Below, piece after piece: positions 1-6,018 of a stretch of DNA of 8,643 nucleotides (positions are counted from its first letter, which is position 1; the number at the start of each line of letters is the position of its first letter). The stretch comes from Belnapia sp. GTDB taxonomy: Bacteria; Pseudomonadota; Alphaproteobacteria; Acetobacterales; Acetobacteraceae. Location: the NCBI GenBank assembly GCA_028291445.1, contig JAQGIA010000500.1:1-8643 (forward strand). Direction: 5' to 3'. The notes below the pieces were generated by a model. That model was not told the origin of the DNA, ran no database searches, and saw nothing but the letters and a program-made list of their open reading frames with translations. A program made the translations under genes and the position numbers.

Positions 1-716
1 CCGACATAATAATCGCCACCCGGCCCGGCCAGCAGCAGCGCCGTCGCGGCGATTTCCTCCGGCCGTCCCAGCCGTCCCGCCAGGATCGTCCCCTCGATCA
101 TCGCCTTCCATTCCGGCCCGCGCGAGCGCGTCAGGTCGGTCTCGATCGGCCCCGGCGCGATAGCATTCACCTGGATGCCCTTCGGCGCTGCCTCCCAGGC
201 CAGGTTGCGGGTGAAGCCGATGATCGCTCCCTTCGCGGTGCCATAGGGCGTGATGTTCGGCCCGCCTTTCAGCGCGAGCTGGCTGGCCAGGTTGATGATC
301 TTGCCGTGGCCGCGCGCCACCATCCCCGGGTAGACCGCCTGGGCCATGAAGAACATGCCCTTCACGTGCACGTCGATGACCCGGTCGTAGGTTTCCTCCG
401 TCACACTCTCGAAGGGGCCGCGCAGGTTGATCCCGGCATTGTTCACCAGGATGTCGCATGGCCCGAGCGCCGCCTCGGCCGCCGCGGCGAAGGCCCGGGT
501 CGCCGCCGGATCGGCCACGTCCGCCTCCACCGCGAAGCCGCGCCGGCCACGCGCCGCCACCGCCTGCACCAGCATCGCCGCCTGCTCGGCATCGCCGAGA
601 TGGCAGATCGCCACATCCGCCCCCGCCTCGGCGAAGGCGAGCGCGATGGCCCGGCCGATCCCCCGGCTGCCGCCGGTGATATAGGCAACCTTGCCCTGCA
701 ACGCGCCATCGCTCAT
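1..716 (-). CDS. SDR family oxidoreductase (FabG-like), C-terminus cut by window edge
   Basis: This encodes a cytosolic NAD(P)-dependent short-chain dehydrogenase/reductase of the classical, FabG-like type. 238 complete residues are visible. The family is usually about 250 residues, so only the last 10-20 are missing past the left edge. Visible motifs are the Rossmann glycine motif TGGSRGIG (residues 14-21), NNAG (92-95), the catalytic serine in NLASQ (S145) and the YxxxK pair in YGTAK (Y158, K162). The substrate-loop start APGPIETDLT follows at about 190. The start ATG (714-716) overlaps the TGA stop of hutF as ATGA, so the two are probably translationally coupled and co-transcribed. The substrate cannot be read from the sequence. 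FabG-like proteins act on 3-oxoacyl-ACP or on many alcohols and ketones, and no link to histidine breakdown is established. Family assignment is firm; the specific reaction is unknown. Confidence 0.93.
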   Translation of the reverse strand, partial: MSDGALQGKVAYITGGSRGIGRAIALAFAEAGADVAICHLGDAEQAAMLVQAVAARGRRGFAVEADVADPAATRAFAAAAEAALGPCDILVNNAGINLRGPFESVTEETYDRVIDVHVKGMFFMAQAVYPGMVARGHGKIINLASQLALKGGPNITPYGTAKGAIIGFTRNLAWEAAPKGIQVNAIAPGPIETDLTRSRGPEWKAMIEGTILAGRLGRPEEIAATALLLAGPGGDYYV

Positions 717-2071
717 GCCAGTAGCCTCCGCATCACCTGGGCGAATTCCTCGCCGATCTCACGCGCCATCACATGCCGTCCCGCCGCCACCACCTGCCGG
801 CCGCCGACGAAGACGCTGCGGATGGGATTGGCCTGGCCGGAGAATATCCAGGCGTCCAGCAGGGTATCCCCGGAATGACCCGCCAGCGAGGGGTGATCGC
901 CGGCCAATTCCACGAGGTCGCCGCGCATCCCCGGGGCAATGGCGCCGGCCCGCCGGCCGAGCGCCTGGGCACCTCCCGCCAGCGCGCCCTCCAGCAGCCG
1001 CCGGCCCGGATGCGGCACGGCGTCGCTGGTCGTCACCGCGCGGGATTGCAGCAACAGCCGCTGGCCCGTCTCCAGCAGCCGCAGCTCATCCCGCGCCGAG
1101 GTGCCGACATGGCTGTCGGTGCCGATCCCGAAGCGCCCCCCGGCGGCGAGCCACGCCGGCAGCGGGAAGAATCCATCGCCGAGCGAGGCCTCGGTGGTCG
1201 GGCAGAGCCCGGCGACGGCGCCGGTCGCCGCCAGGCCAGTGGTCTCCGCCACGGTCATGTGCGTCGCATGCACCAGGCACCAGCGGGCATCAATGGGCAG
1301 GTTCGCCAGCAGCCATTCGACCGGCCGGGCGCCCGTTGCCGCCAGGCATTCGGCCACCTCGCGCGGCTGTTCCGCCACATGGATGTGGATCGGTCCAGCC
1401 ATCCCGGCCAGCACCGCCAGCATCTCGGGCGTCACCGCGCGCAGGCTATGCGGCGCCACGCCCACCGCCATCTGCGGGTCGCCCGCCACCGCTGCCCGGC
1501 AGGCCTCGACCAACCGCAGATAGCCGTCGAGATCATGCAGGAAGCGCCGCTGCCCCGGCGCCGGCGGGACCCCGAAAATACCGCCGTGGCGGTAGAGCAC
1601 CGGCAGCAGGGTGATCCCGATCCCGCTCCGCCGCGCGGCGGCCAATTGCCGCAACGCCATCTCCGCCGGATCGGCATAGGGCGTGCCGTCCGGGGCGTGG
1701 TGCAGGTAGTGGAATTCGGCGAGACTCGTGAATCCCCATTCCAGCAGCTCGACCTGCAACTGGGCGGCCACCGCCTCCACTTCCTCCGGCCCGAGCCGGG
1801 CGGAGAAGCGGTACATCACCTCCCGCCAGCTCCAGAAGCTGTCCTGCCCCTCGGGTCCGCGCCGTTCCGTCGCACCGGCCATGGCGCGCTGGAAGGCGTG
1901 CGAATGCAGGTTGGGCACGCCGGGGATGACCACGCCGGGCAGCCGCGTGGCCATGCCGGGGCTGGCGCCCGGCCGGACCTCGGTGATCCAGCCGGCGGCA
2001 TCGACGGCGATCAGGACATCGCTGGCCCAGCCATCGGGCAGCAGGGCGGCATGGGCGAGGAATTCGGGCAT
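713..2071 (-). CDS. hutF: Formimidoylglutamate deiminase HutF
   Basis: This 452-residue cytosolic amidohydrolase hydrolyses N-formimidoyl-L-glutamate to N-formyl-L-glutamate and ammonia, the fourth step of the five-step histidine degradation route. Metal-site motifs of the family are visible: HSHAFQRAMAG (H56, H58, Q61), a conserved PHSLRAV (H208, R211), HIHVAEQ (H229, H231, E234), HATH (H268-H271) and GTDSHVG (D319, S320, H321). These match the pattern known for Pseudomonas HutF, and the length is normal. The ATG at 2069-2071 is chosen because MPEFLAHAALLPDGW is a typical HutF opening. No good Shine-Dalgarno sequence precedes it. The gene lies 67 nt downstream of the lipid kinase stop, across a tandem 14-bp repeat, and its stop overlaps the start of the SDR gene. 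It may be read from its own promoter or from the kinase promoter. The product of HutF is normally the substrate of HutG, which is not in this window. Confidence 0.95.
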   Translation of the reverse strand: MPEFLAHAALLPDGWASDVLIAVDAAGWITEVRPGASPGMATRLPGVVIPGVPNLHSHAFQRAMAGATERRGPEGQDSFWSWREVMYRFSARLGPEEVEAVAAQLQVELLEWGFTSLAEFHYLHHAPDGTPYADPAEMALRQLAAARRSGIGITLLPVLYRHGGIFGVPPAPGQRRFLHDLDGYLRLVEACRAAVAGDPQMAVGVAPHSLRAVTPEMLAVLAGMAGPIHIHVAEQPREVAECLAATGARPVEWLLANLPIDARWCLVHATHMTVAETTGLAATGAVAGLCPTTEASLGDGFFPLPAWLAAGGRFGIGTDSHVGTSARDELRLLETGQRLLLQSRAVTTSDAVPHPGRRLLEGALAGGAQALGRRAGAIAPGMRGDLVELAGDHPSLAGHSGDTLLDAWIFSGQANPIRSVFVGGRQVVAAGRHVMAREIGEEFAQVMRRLLA

Positions 2072-2099
2072 GGCCGCATCATGCCGGCGTCGGCGCGGC

Positions 2100-2128
2100 G
2101 CCGGAAACCCCCAGCCGGAAACCCCCAG
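2100..2128. repeat. Two-copy 14-bp tandem repeat upstream of hutF
   Basis: The unit CCGGAAACCCCCAG occurs twice in exact tandem (2101-2114 and 2115-2128), with one further matching base at 2100. On the coding strand of the flanking genes it reads CTGGGGGTTTCCGG twice. It lies between the stop of the lipid kinase and the start of hutF. It could be a chance slippage duplication or a pair of binding sites. The 14-bp spacing does not match a full helical turn. No known motif is recognised. Confidence 0.75.
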
Positions 2129-2138
2129 ATGGAAGCTC

Positions 2139-3080
2139 TCAGTCCGGCTGCGGCGGGGCGAAGATGCGGACCGCGGCCGGGTGCAGGCGGAAGATCGCCG
2201 GGGTGCGGGTGGTCAGCTCGCCATCGGTGTTCACCGGCCGGGGCTTTCGCGTCCGCAACTCCAGCGCCGTGGTGCGGAAGGCCCGGACGTCCTTCCAGCG
2301 GCCCTGGGTGCCGCTGCGCAGCCAGGGGATCAGCGCCACCAGCCGCCACCAATTCTCGACCTCCAGGCTGTAGACGTCGAAGACGCCGTCGTCCGGCCGC
2401 GCATCGACGGACACGGTCATCCCGCCGCCATAGTGCTTGCCGTTGCCGACCGAGACCTGGATGGTCTTCACCCGCTCCACCTTGCCGTCATGGATCAGGG
2501 TCGCGGTGAAGGGCCGGGCGCGGCGCAGCAGGCCAAAGGCGGCGATGGCATAGCCGAGCTTGCCCCAGCGCCGCTTGGCATCGGCCTTCAGCTCGCCGGC
2601 CAGCTCGGCGCTGAAGCCGACGCTGGCGACGTTGAAATACCGGTGGCCATTGACCTCGCCGAGATCGACCGGCCGCGGCGCCTCCTGGGCGATCACCCGC
2701 GCCGCCGCCTCCAGCCCGAGCGGAATGCCGAGGCTGCGGGCCAAGTCGTTCGCGGTACCGAGCGGCAGGATGCCGAGCGGCAGGCCGGTCTGCAGCAGTC
2801 CCGGGATGCCGCAGTTCAGCGTGCCGTCGCCACCGCCCAGCACGATACGGTCGACATCGCCGCCGGCGGTGCCGGACAGGATGGCCTCGGTGCAGGACAT
2901 GCCCTTCGGCGGCACGAAATCGGATACCGTCAGCCCGGCCGCGAGCAGCGCGGCGCGGGCCGCCTCGGCCTGCTCCGCACCGCTGCGGGCATTGCGGTTG
3001 ACGATGAGCAGCGCATGGCCGGCGCCGCCGGGCGTGGCCTCATCGGGATTCGCCTCGGCGCCGGTCCTCGCTGCGGTCAT
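2139..3080 (-). CDS. YegS/DgkB-type lipid kinase (diacylglycerol kinase catalytic domain)
   Basis: This is a 313-residue cytosolic or membrane-peripheral kinase of the diacylglycerol/sphingosine kinase fold, which phosphorylates a lipid hydroxyl using ATP. In order it shows the first strand LLIVNRNARSG (24-34), the nucleotide-binding GGGDGT (82-87), PLGTANDLARSLGIP (106-120), NGKHYGGGM (213-221), DGVFDVYSLE (231-240) and the C-terminal DGE (286-288). All are family hallmarks, and the length is normal. I chose the ATG at 3078-3080, which has GGAG (3088-3091 on the complement) 7 nt upstream. A longer in-frame reading to 3173 would overlap the start of the divergent phosphatase gene and would add sequence unlike the family. 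The natural lipid (diacylglycerol, phosphatidylglycerol, ceramide or an isoprenoid) cannot be told. The neighbouring PAP2 gene, divergent and 92 nt away, encodes an enzyme with the opposite activity type. Confidence 0.92.
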   Translation of the reverse strand: MTAARTGAEANPDEATPGGAGHALLIVNRNARSGAEQAEAARAALLAAGLTVSDFVPPKGMSCTEAILSGTAGGDVDRIVLGGGDGTLNCGIPGLLQTGLPLGILPLGTANDLARSLGIPLGLEAAARVIAQEAPRPVDLGEVNGHRYFNVASVGFSAELAGELKADAKRRWGKLGYAIAAFGLLRRARPFTATLIHDGKVERVKTIQVSVGNGKHYGGGMTVSVDARPDDGVFDVYSLEVENWWRLVALIPWLRSGTQGRWKDVRAFRTTALELRTRKPRPVNTDGELTTRTPAIFRLHPAAVRIFAPPQPD

Positions 3081-3172
3081 GGATGGGCTCCAAGGCTGTT
3101 GCGCTCCTGCAACCGCCGAAGCCGCCGCGGGTTGCGCTGGGGTCTGACTGAACCATGCCGGAGCGCTGTGCA
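3081..3172. promoter_or_regulatory. Divergent promoter region between lipid kinase and PAP2 genes
   Basis: This 92-nt gap must hold at least the translation signals of both divergent genes. GGAG lies 7 nt before the kinase ATG on the minus strand. GGAG at 3160-3163 lies 9 nt before the phosphatase ATG at 3173. An inverted repeat GTTGC-N6-GCAAC (3098-3113) lies near the middle, and the octamer GTTGCGCT occurs at 3098-3105 and again at 3131-3138. These could be regulator sites, but they are short. No convincing -35/-10 pair is visible. Confidence 0.35.
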
Positions 3173-3895
3173 ATGGACCGCCCTTCCCCCTCGCCCGCCC
3201 GCCCGCCGAATTTGGTTGTCCGCTGGGGCCGGTTGGCGGCCAGCCAGGGCGTGCCGCTGCTGGCGCTGGCGGTCTTCGCTGCCGGGCTGCTTGGCTTCGG
3301 CCTGTTGGTGGATGCGGTGAGCGAAGGTGAGGGCCACCGCTTCGACGAGACGGTGCTGCTGGCGCTGCGCCAGCCGGGCAATCCCGGGGAGCCGATCGGC
3401 CCCGCCTGGCTGGCCCTGACCATGGCGGATATCACCGCGCTCGGCGGCATCCCGGTGCTGGGGATCTTCGGGCTGATCGCGCTCGGCTACCTGCTGCTGG
3501 CACGGCAGGGCCGAGCGGCGCTGCTGCTGCTGGTCTCGTTGCCTGGCGGCCTGGTGCTGAACACCCTGCTGAAGCGTGGCTTCGACCGGCCGCGGCCGGA
3601 GCTGGTCGCGCATATGGTCGAGGTGCATACCACCAGCTTCCCGAGCGGCCATGCCATGCTCTCGGCGATCGGCTACCTGACGCTGGGCACGCTGCTCGCC
3701 GGCGCCGCGACGGGGCGACGGCAGCAGTCCTACATCCTCGGCGTGGCGGTGGCGCTGACCCTGCTGATCGGCGCCAGCCGGGTCTATCTCGGGGTGCATT
3801 GGCCGACCGACGTGCTGGCCGGCTGGTGCCTCGGCGCCGCCTGGGCAATGGGCTGCTGGCTGGTGCTGCGGCTGGCCCCGCTGCTCCGGCGCTGA
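3173..3895 (+). CDS. PAP2-superfamily membrane phosphatase
   Basis: This 240-residue integral membrane phosphatase belongs to the type 2 phosphatidic acid phosphatase / undecaprenyl pyrophosphatase superfamily. All three catalytic blocks are present: KX6RP as KRGFDRPRP (K134, R141, P142), PSGH in FPSGHAM (157-160), and SRX5HX3D as SRVYLGVHWPTD (S202, R203, H209, D213). About six hydrophobic segments can be drawn at roughly 26-48, 90-110, 115-133, 163-179, 186-208 and 214-238. This gives a PgpB/BacA-replacement-like topology with the active site facing the periplasm. The ATG at 3173 is chosen because GGAG sits 9 nt upstream; the ATG at 3155 is an in-frame alternative adding six residues. Possible substrates are undecaprenyl diphosphate, phosphatidic acid or phosphatidylglycerol phosphate, and the sequence does not decide between them. 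It is divergent from the lipid kinase and convergent with the GT-C gene. Confidence 0.93.
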   Translation: MDRPSPSPARPPNLVVRWGRLAASQGVPLLALAVFAAGLLGFGLLVDAVSEGEGHRFDETVLLALRQPGNPGEPIGPAWLALTMADITALGGIPVLGIFGLIALGYLLLARQGRAALLLLVSLPGGLVLNTLLKRGFDRPRPELVAHMVEVHTTSFPSGHAMLSAIGYLTLGTLLAGAATGRRQQSYILGVAVALTLLIGASRVYLGVHWPTDVLAGWCLGAAWAMGCWLVLRLAPLLRR

Positions 3896-3908
3896 GAGCT
3901 TGTGAGAG

Positions 3909-3963
3909 AAGGCCCCTCACCTTCAGAGTCACAGAAATATCCCCAGCGATTCTAAGGGGCTTT
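3909..3963 (+). terminator. Possible weak terminator after PAP2 gene
   Basis: AAGGCCCCT (3909-3917) can pair with AGGGGCTTT (3955-3963), giving a 9-bp stem with one G-U pair. The loop of 37 nt is long for an intrinsic terminator, and only three T residues are available, which are part of the stem. It starts 13 nt after the PAP2 stop. It may stop transcription weakly or may be coincidental. Confidence 0.3.
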
Positions 3964-3987
3964 CCTCGGCAATTTGTTCACGGGCTT

Positions 3988-4009
3988 TGAGCGGCGGCGC
4001 CGCCGCTCA
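3988..4009. terminator. Perfect 22-nt palindrome overlapping the GT-C stop codon, probable hairpin
   Basis: The arms TGAGCGGCGGC and GCCGCCGCTCA are exact reverse complements with no spacer. As RNA this would fold into a GC stem of about 9 bp with a 4-nt loop. On the minus strand the TGA stop of the glycosyltransferase gene forms the first three bases. It lies between convergent genes, so a two-way terminator or transcript-end hairpin is likely. No T-tract follows on either strand, so it is not a textbook intrinsic terminator. Confidence 0.5.
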
Positions 4010-5803
4010 TTCCCGCACCTCCGGCCGCAGCGGCCGCGCCCGGCCGGCGATGGCGGCGGTCGTATCGGCGCGGACCGCCAGCACATGCGCGGTGCATTCC
4101 GCCACCGGCCCGTTACCGATCGCGCCGCGATCCTCGACCAGGCCGGCCGCCTCCAGCCGTGCCCGGTAGGCGTCGATCGAGCGGTCCGCCACGTTGCGCT
4201 CGCCCGGCACCTTGGTCGGATCGGTGCCGTGCTGCCAAAACACCTCCGGCAGCACCACGATGTCGAGTTGCGCGGTTTCGGCCATCACCCGGTCCCAGTC
4301 GATGCTGGTTTCGCTGTCGTTGACCAGCTCGATCGCCTCGGCATCGCGGCCGTGGCGCAGGAAGGCGTTGCGCACCGTGTTCGGATTGACCGTACGGGTC
4401 AGCCCGAACAGCCCCAGGCGCGGCACCCCGCTGCCGGCCGGGAGCAGGGCGCTGACCGGCGTCAGGTCGCAGGGCAGGTTGTAGCGCCAGCTCGCCTCGA
4501 CCAGCGGCCGCAGCGGCCGGGCCAGGATGGTGCTCCCGGGACCTCCCGGGTTGGCGGCGGTGCCGCCGACCGGCCCGGCCAGCGCCACCAGCCAGGTGGC
4601 GCCGAGCTGCAGAATGGCCGCCGCCGCCACCATCACCGCCGCACCACGGCCGAGGGTGGCCAGCCGCACTTCCCGCAAAGCCATCCCGAAGACCAGCCCG
4701 ACGGGAAAGGCCAGGGCGATGACGCTGACGCCGAGGTAGCGCTCGGTCTGGTTCTTCGAGAGGAAGAAGCCGAGGCAGGCCGGCACCGCCGCCAGCACCG
4801 CCAGCAGGATGAAGGCCCGCTCGCCGCGGCTTAGCCGCCGCCAGCCGCGTGCCGCCAGCACCGCCGCCGCGGCCAGCAGCAGCGCGCCGACCAGGCCCAG
4901 CACCTCCCAGAGCACCATGCCGCCGGCCCGCAGCACGAAGGCGAAGCCGGTTTCCTCCATCGGGACGAAGGCATAGCCTTCCGCCGTCTTGCGCGCATAG
5001 CCGACGTAGCGCCCGACGTTCAGCAGGTAGAAGGGCCAGGCGACCAGCGACAGGCCGAGCGCCGGCAGCAGCAGGCGCAGTCGCAGCGCCGCCGCGTCGC
5101 GGTCCTGCCACCAGCGCCACAGCGCGACCCCGGCCCAAGCCAAGCCGATGGTCGGCAGGAAGGTCAGCTTGGCCAGCGCCCCGAGCCCCAGCACCGGCCC
5201 CAGCAGGCCGAGCCGCCACAGGGAGGCGCGCGGCGCCAGCGCCTCGCGCAGCAGCAGCGACATGGCCAGCGCGGCGGCCAGATACAGCACCGTCTCGGTC
5301 ATGTAGCTCTCGGCGCCGATGACGTTCTGCGGCGAGAAGGCCACCAGCAGCGCCCCTGCCGCCGCCCCGGCCCGGCCGGCCACCGGGCGCAGCCCGGCCC
5401 AGACCACCAGCACGGTCACCACCGTCAGCACTGTCGCCAGCATGCGCAGCGCCGATTGCGGATCGCCGGCGAAGACTGCCGCCACCGGGAATCCCACGAG
5501 CCGCAGCCCGGGTGGCAACCAGCGGTTGTGCAGCAGCAACGCGTCGTGCAGCGCCGCCCACGAATCGCCGCGCAGCTGCAGCGCATCCGCCATGGCCAGG
5601 TTGAGGTGCATCACCTCGTCCCAGGTGGTCAGCAGCGGGTTGCGGTGGAACCAGAGTGCGGCGAGGCCGACCATCGTCGCCACGCCGGCGAGGAGCACCA
5701 ACGGCAGCAGGCCTTGCGACCAGTGGGATGCCGCCATGGGTTCGCCCGGCGTCTGCTGGTTGCCGATGGCGGGGTCGAGGGAATCCGGCATGACACCATC
5801 CAT
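4007..5803 (-). CDS. GT-C fold membrane glycosyltransferase (GT39/ArnT-like)
   Basis: This is a polytopic inner-membrane protein of about 598 residues, resembling GT39/ArnT-type transferases. These move a sugar from a polyprenyl-phosphate carrier to a protein, lipid A or another glycan on the periplasmic side. A first hydrophobic segment (about 31-52) is followed by TTWDEVMHLN (W61, D62, E63), which fits the acidic DE motif in the first periplasmic loop of GT-C enzymes. A second acidic stretch, ESYMTETVLYL (165-174), precedes the next helix. LAKLTFLP (210-217) and NQTERYLGV (351-359) also resemble the family. About ten or eleven hydrophobic segments span 31-409. A soluble C-terminal part of about 190 residues (410-598) follows. 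The ATG at 5803 is preferred. An ATG at 5791 or a GTG at 5890 is possible, and none has a strong Shine-Dalgarno. Donor and acceptor are unknown. It is convergent with PAP2 and divergent from hutU. Confidence 0.82.
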   Translation of the reverse strand: MDGVMPDSLDPAIGNQQTPGEPMAASHWSQGLLPLVLLAGVATMVGLAALWFHRNPLLTTWDEVMHLNLAMADALQLRGDSWAALHDALLLHNRWLPPGLRLVGFPVAAVFAGDPQSALRMLATVLTVVTVLVVWAGLRPVAGRAGAAAGALLVAFSPQNVIGAESYMTETVLYLAAALAMSLLLREALAPRASLWRLGLLGPVLGLGALAKLTFLPTIGLAWAGVALWRWWQDRDAAALRLRLLLPALGLSLVAWPFYLLNVGRYVGYARKTAEGYAFVPMEETGFAFVLRAGGMVLWEVLGLVGALLLAAAAVLAARGWRRLSRGERAFILLAVLAAVPACLGFFLSKNQTERYLGVSVIALAFPVGLVFGMALREVRLATLGRGAAVMVAAAAILQLGATWLVALAGPVGGTAANPGGPGSTILARPLRPLVEASWRYNLPCDLTPVSALLPAGSGVPRLGLFGLTRTVNPNTVRNAFLRHGRDAEAIELVNDSETSIDWDRVMAETAQLDIVVLPEVFWQHGTDPTKVPGERNVADRSIDAYRARLEAAGLVEDRGAIGNGPVAECTAHVLAVRADTTAAIAGRARPLRPEVRE

Positions 5804-5880
5804 GATGAAGGTTGCGCCGCGGTGCAGCGGACCAATGCTGCGATGCAGCAGGGGGACATCGGCGGCGAAACCGTAGGCTA

Positions 5881-5903
5881 CGCAAGCCACGTTTCCGCAA
5901 GCC
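5881..5903. repeat. Direct repeat pair CGCAAGCC-N7-CGCAAGCC
   Basis: Two exact 8-bp copies (5881-5888 and 5896-5903) are spaced 15 bp start to start, beside the CGTAGGCTACG palindrome. Direct octamer pairs in a divergent promoter region can be binding sites for a regulator. No known family motif is recognised. Confidence 0.5.
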
Positions 5904-6005
5904 GGGCATTTACCGGCCGGAGTGCCTTGCTGGGATTGCCCGGTGCGGCTTCGGCCAACGCCAAGGTTGCGTGCAGCGATGGCTGACGTGGCGCGGCACT
6001 GGCCC

Positions 6006-6011
6006 TAGGCT
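6006..6011 (+). promoter_or_regulatory. Candidate -10 element for hutU, possibly leaderless
   Basis: TAGGCT ends 7 nt before the hutU ATG. If used as a -10 hexamer, transcription would start at or next to the A of the start codon, giving a leaderless mRNA. This fits the lack of any Shine-Dalgarno sequence before the ATG (the preceding bases are TACCCGGC). The -35 region is poor: CTGACG at 5985-5990 with 15-nt spacing is the best candidate. The same hexamer lies at a promoter-like position before the gene at 7736-8410. Confidence 0.4.
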
Positions 6012-6018
6012 ACCCGGC

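Larger units (their letters stand above)
5804..6018. promoter_or_regulatory. 215-nt divergent regulatory region between GT-C gene and hutU
   Basis: I see no coding signal in this gap, the longest in the window. It contains the octamer TAGGCTAC twice (5874-5881 and 6006-6013). The first copy lies inside an 11-nt palindrome CGTAG-G-CTACG (5872-5882) and can serve as a -10-like hexamer on either strand (TAGGCT plus, TAGCCT minus). It also holds two CGCAAGCC repeats. On the minus strand the repeat reads GGCTTGCG, so the hexamer GGCTTG sits 17 nt upstream of TAGCCT as a poor -35 candidate for the GT-C gene. No palindrome like the known HutC operator is recognised. Confidence 0.45.

Noticed and set aside
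773..2509. 578-codon open frame on the plus strand across hutF and the lipid kinase
   Set aside because: It is antisense to two genes with full sets of catalytic motifs, and its protein is rich in Arg, Pro, Gly and His without recognisable domains. Long antisense frames are common in very GC-rich DNA.
3081..3173. N-terminal extension of the lipid kinase to 3173
   Set aside because: The added 31 residues do not look like the family and would overlap the PAP2 start. The ATG at 3080 has a well-placed GGAG.
1728..3320. 530-codon plus-strand frame across hutF, the lipid kinase and the PAP2 start
   Set aside because: It crosses three genes with strong family evidence, and no conserved domain can be read in it.
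5804..5890. GTG start at 5890 for the GT-C gene
   Set aside because: It would add 29 residues without membrane or family character and would run through the promoter-like repeats. No ribosome site precedes it.
4113..5909. 598-codon frame on the minus strand, overlapping the GT-C gene in another frame
   Set aside because: The translation is Ala/Gly/Arg-rich, low in complexity and lacks membrane segments. The competing frame has a coherent GT-C membrane pattern and motifs.
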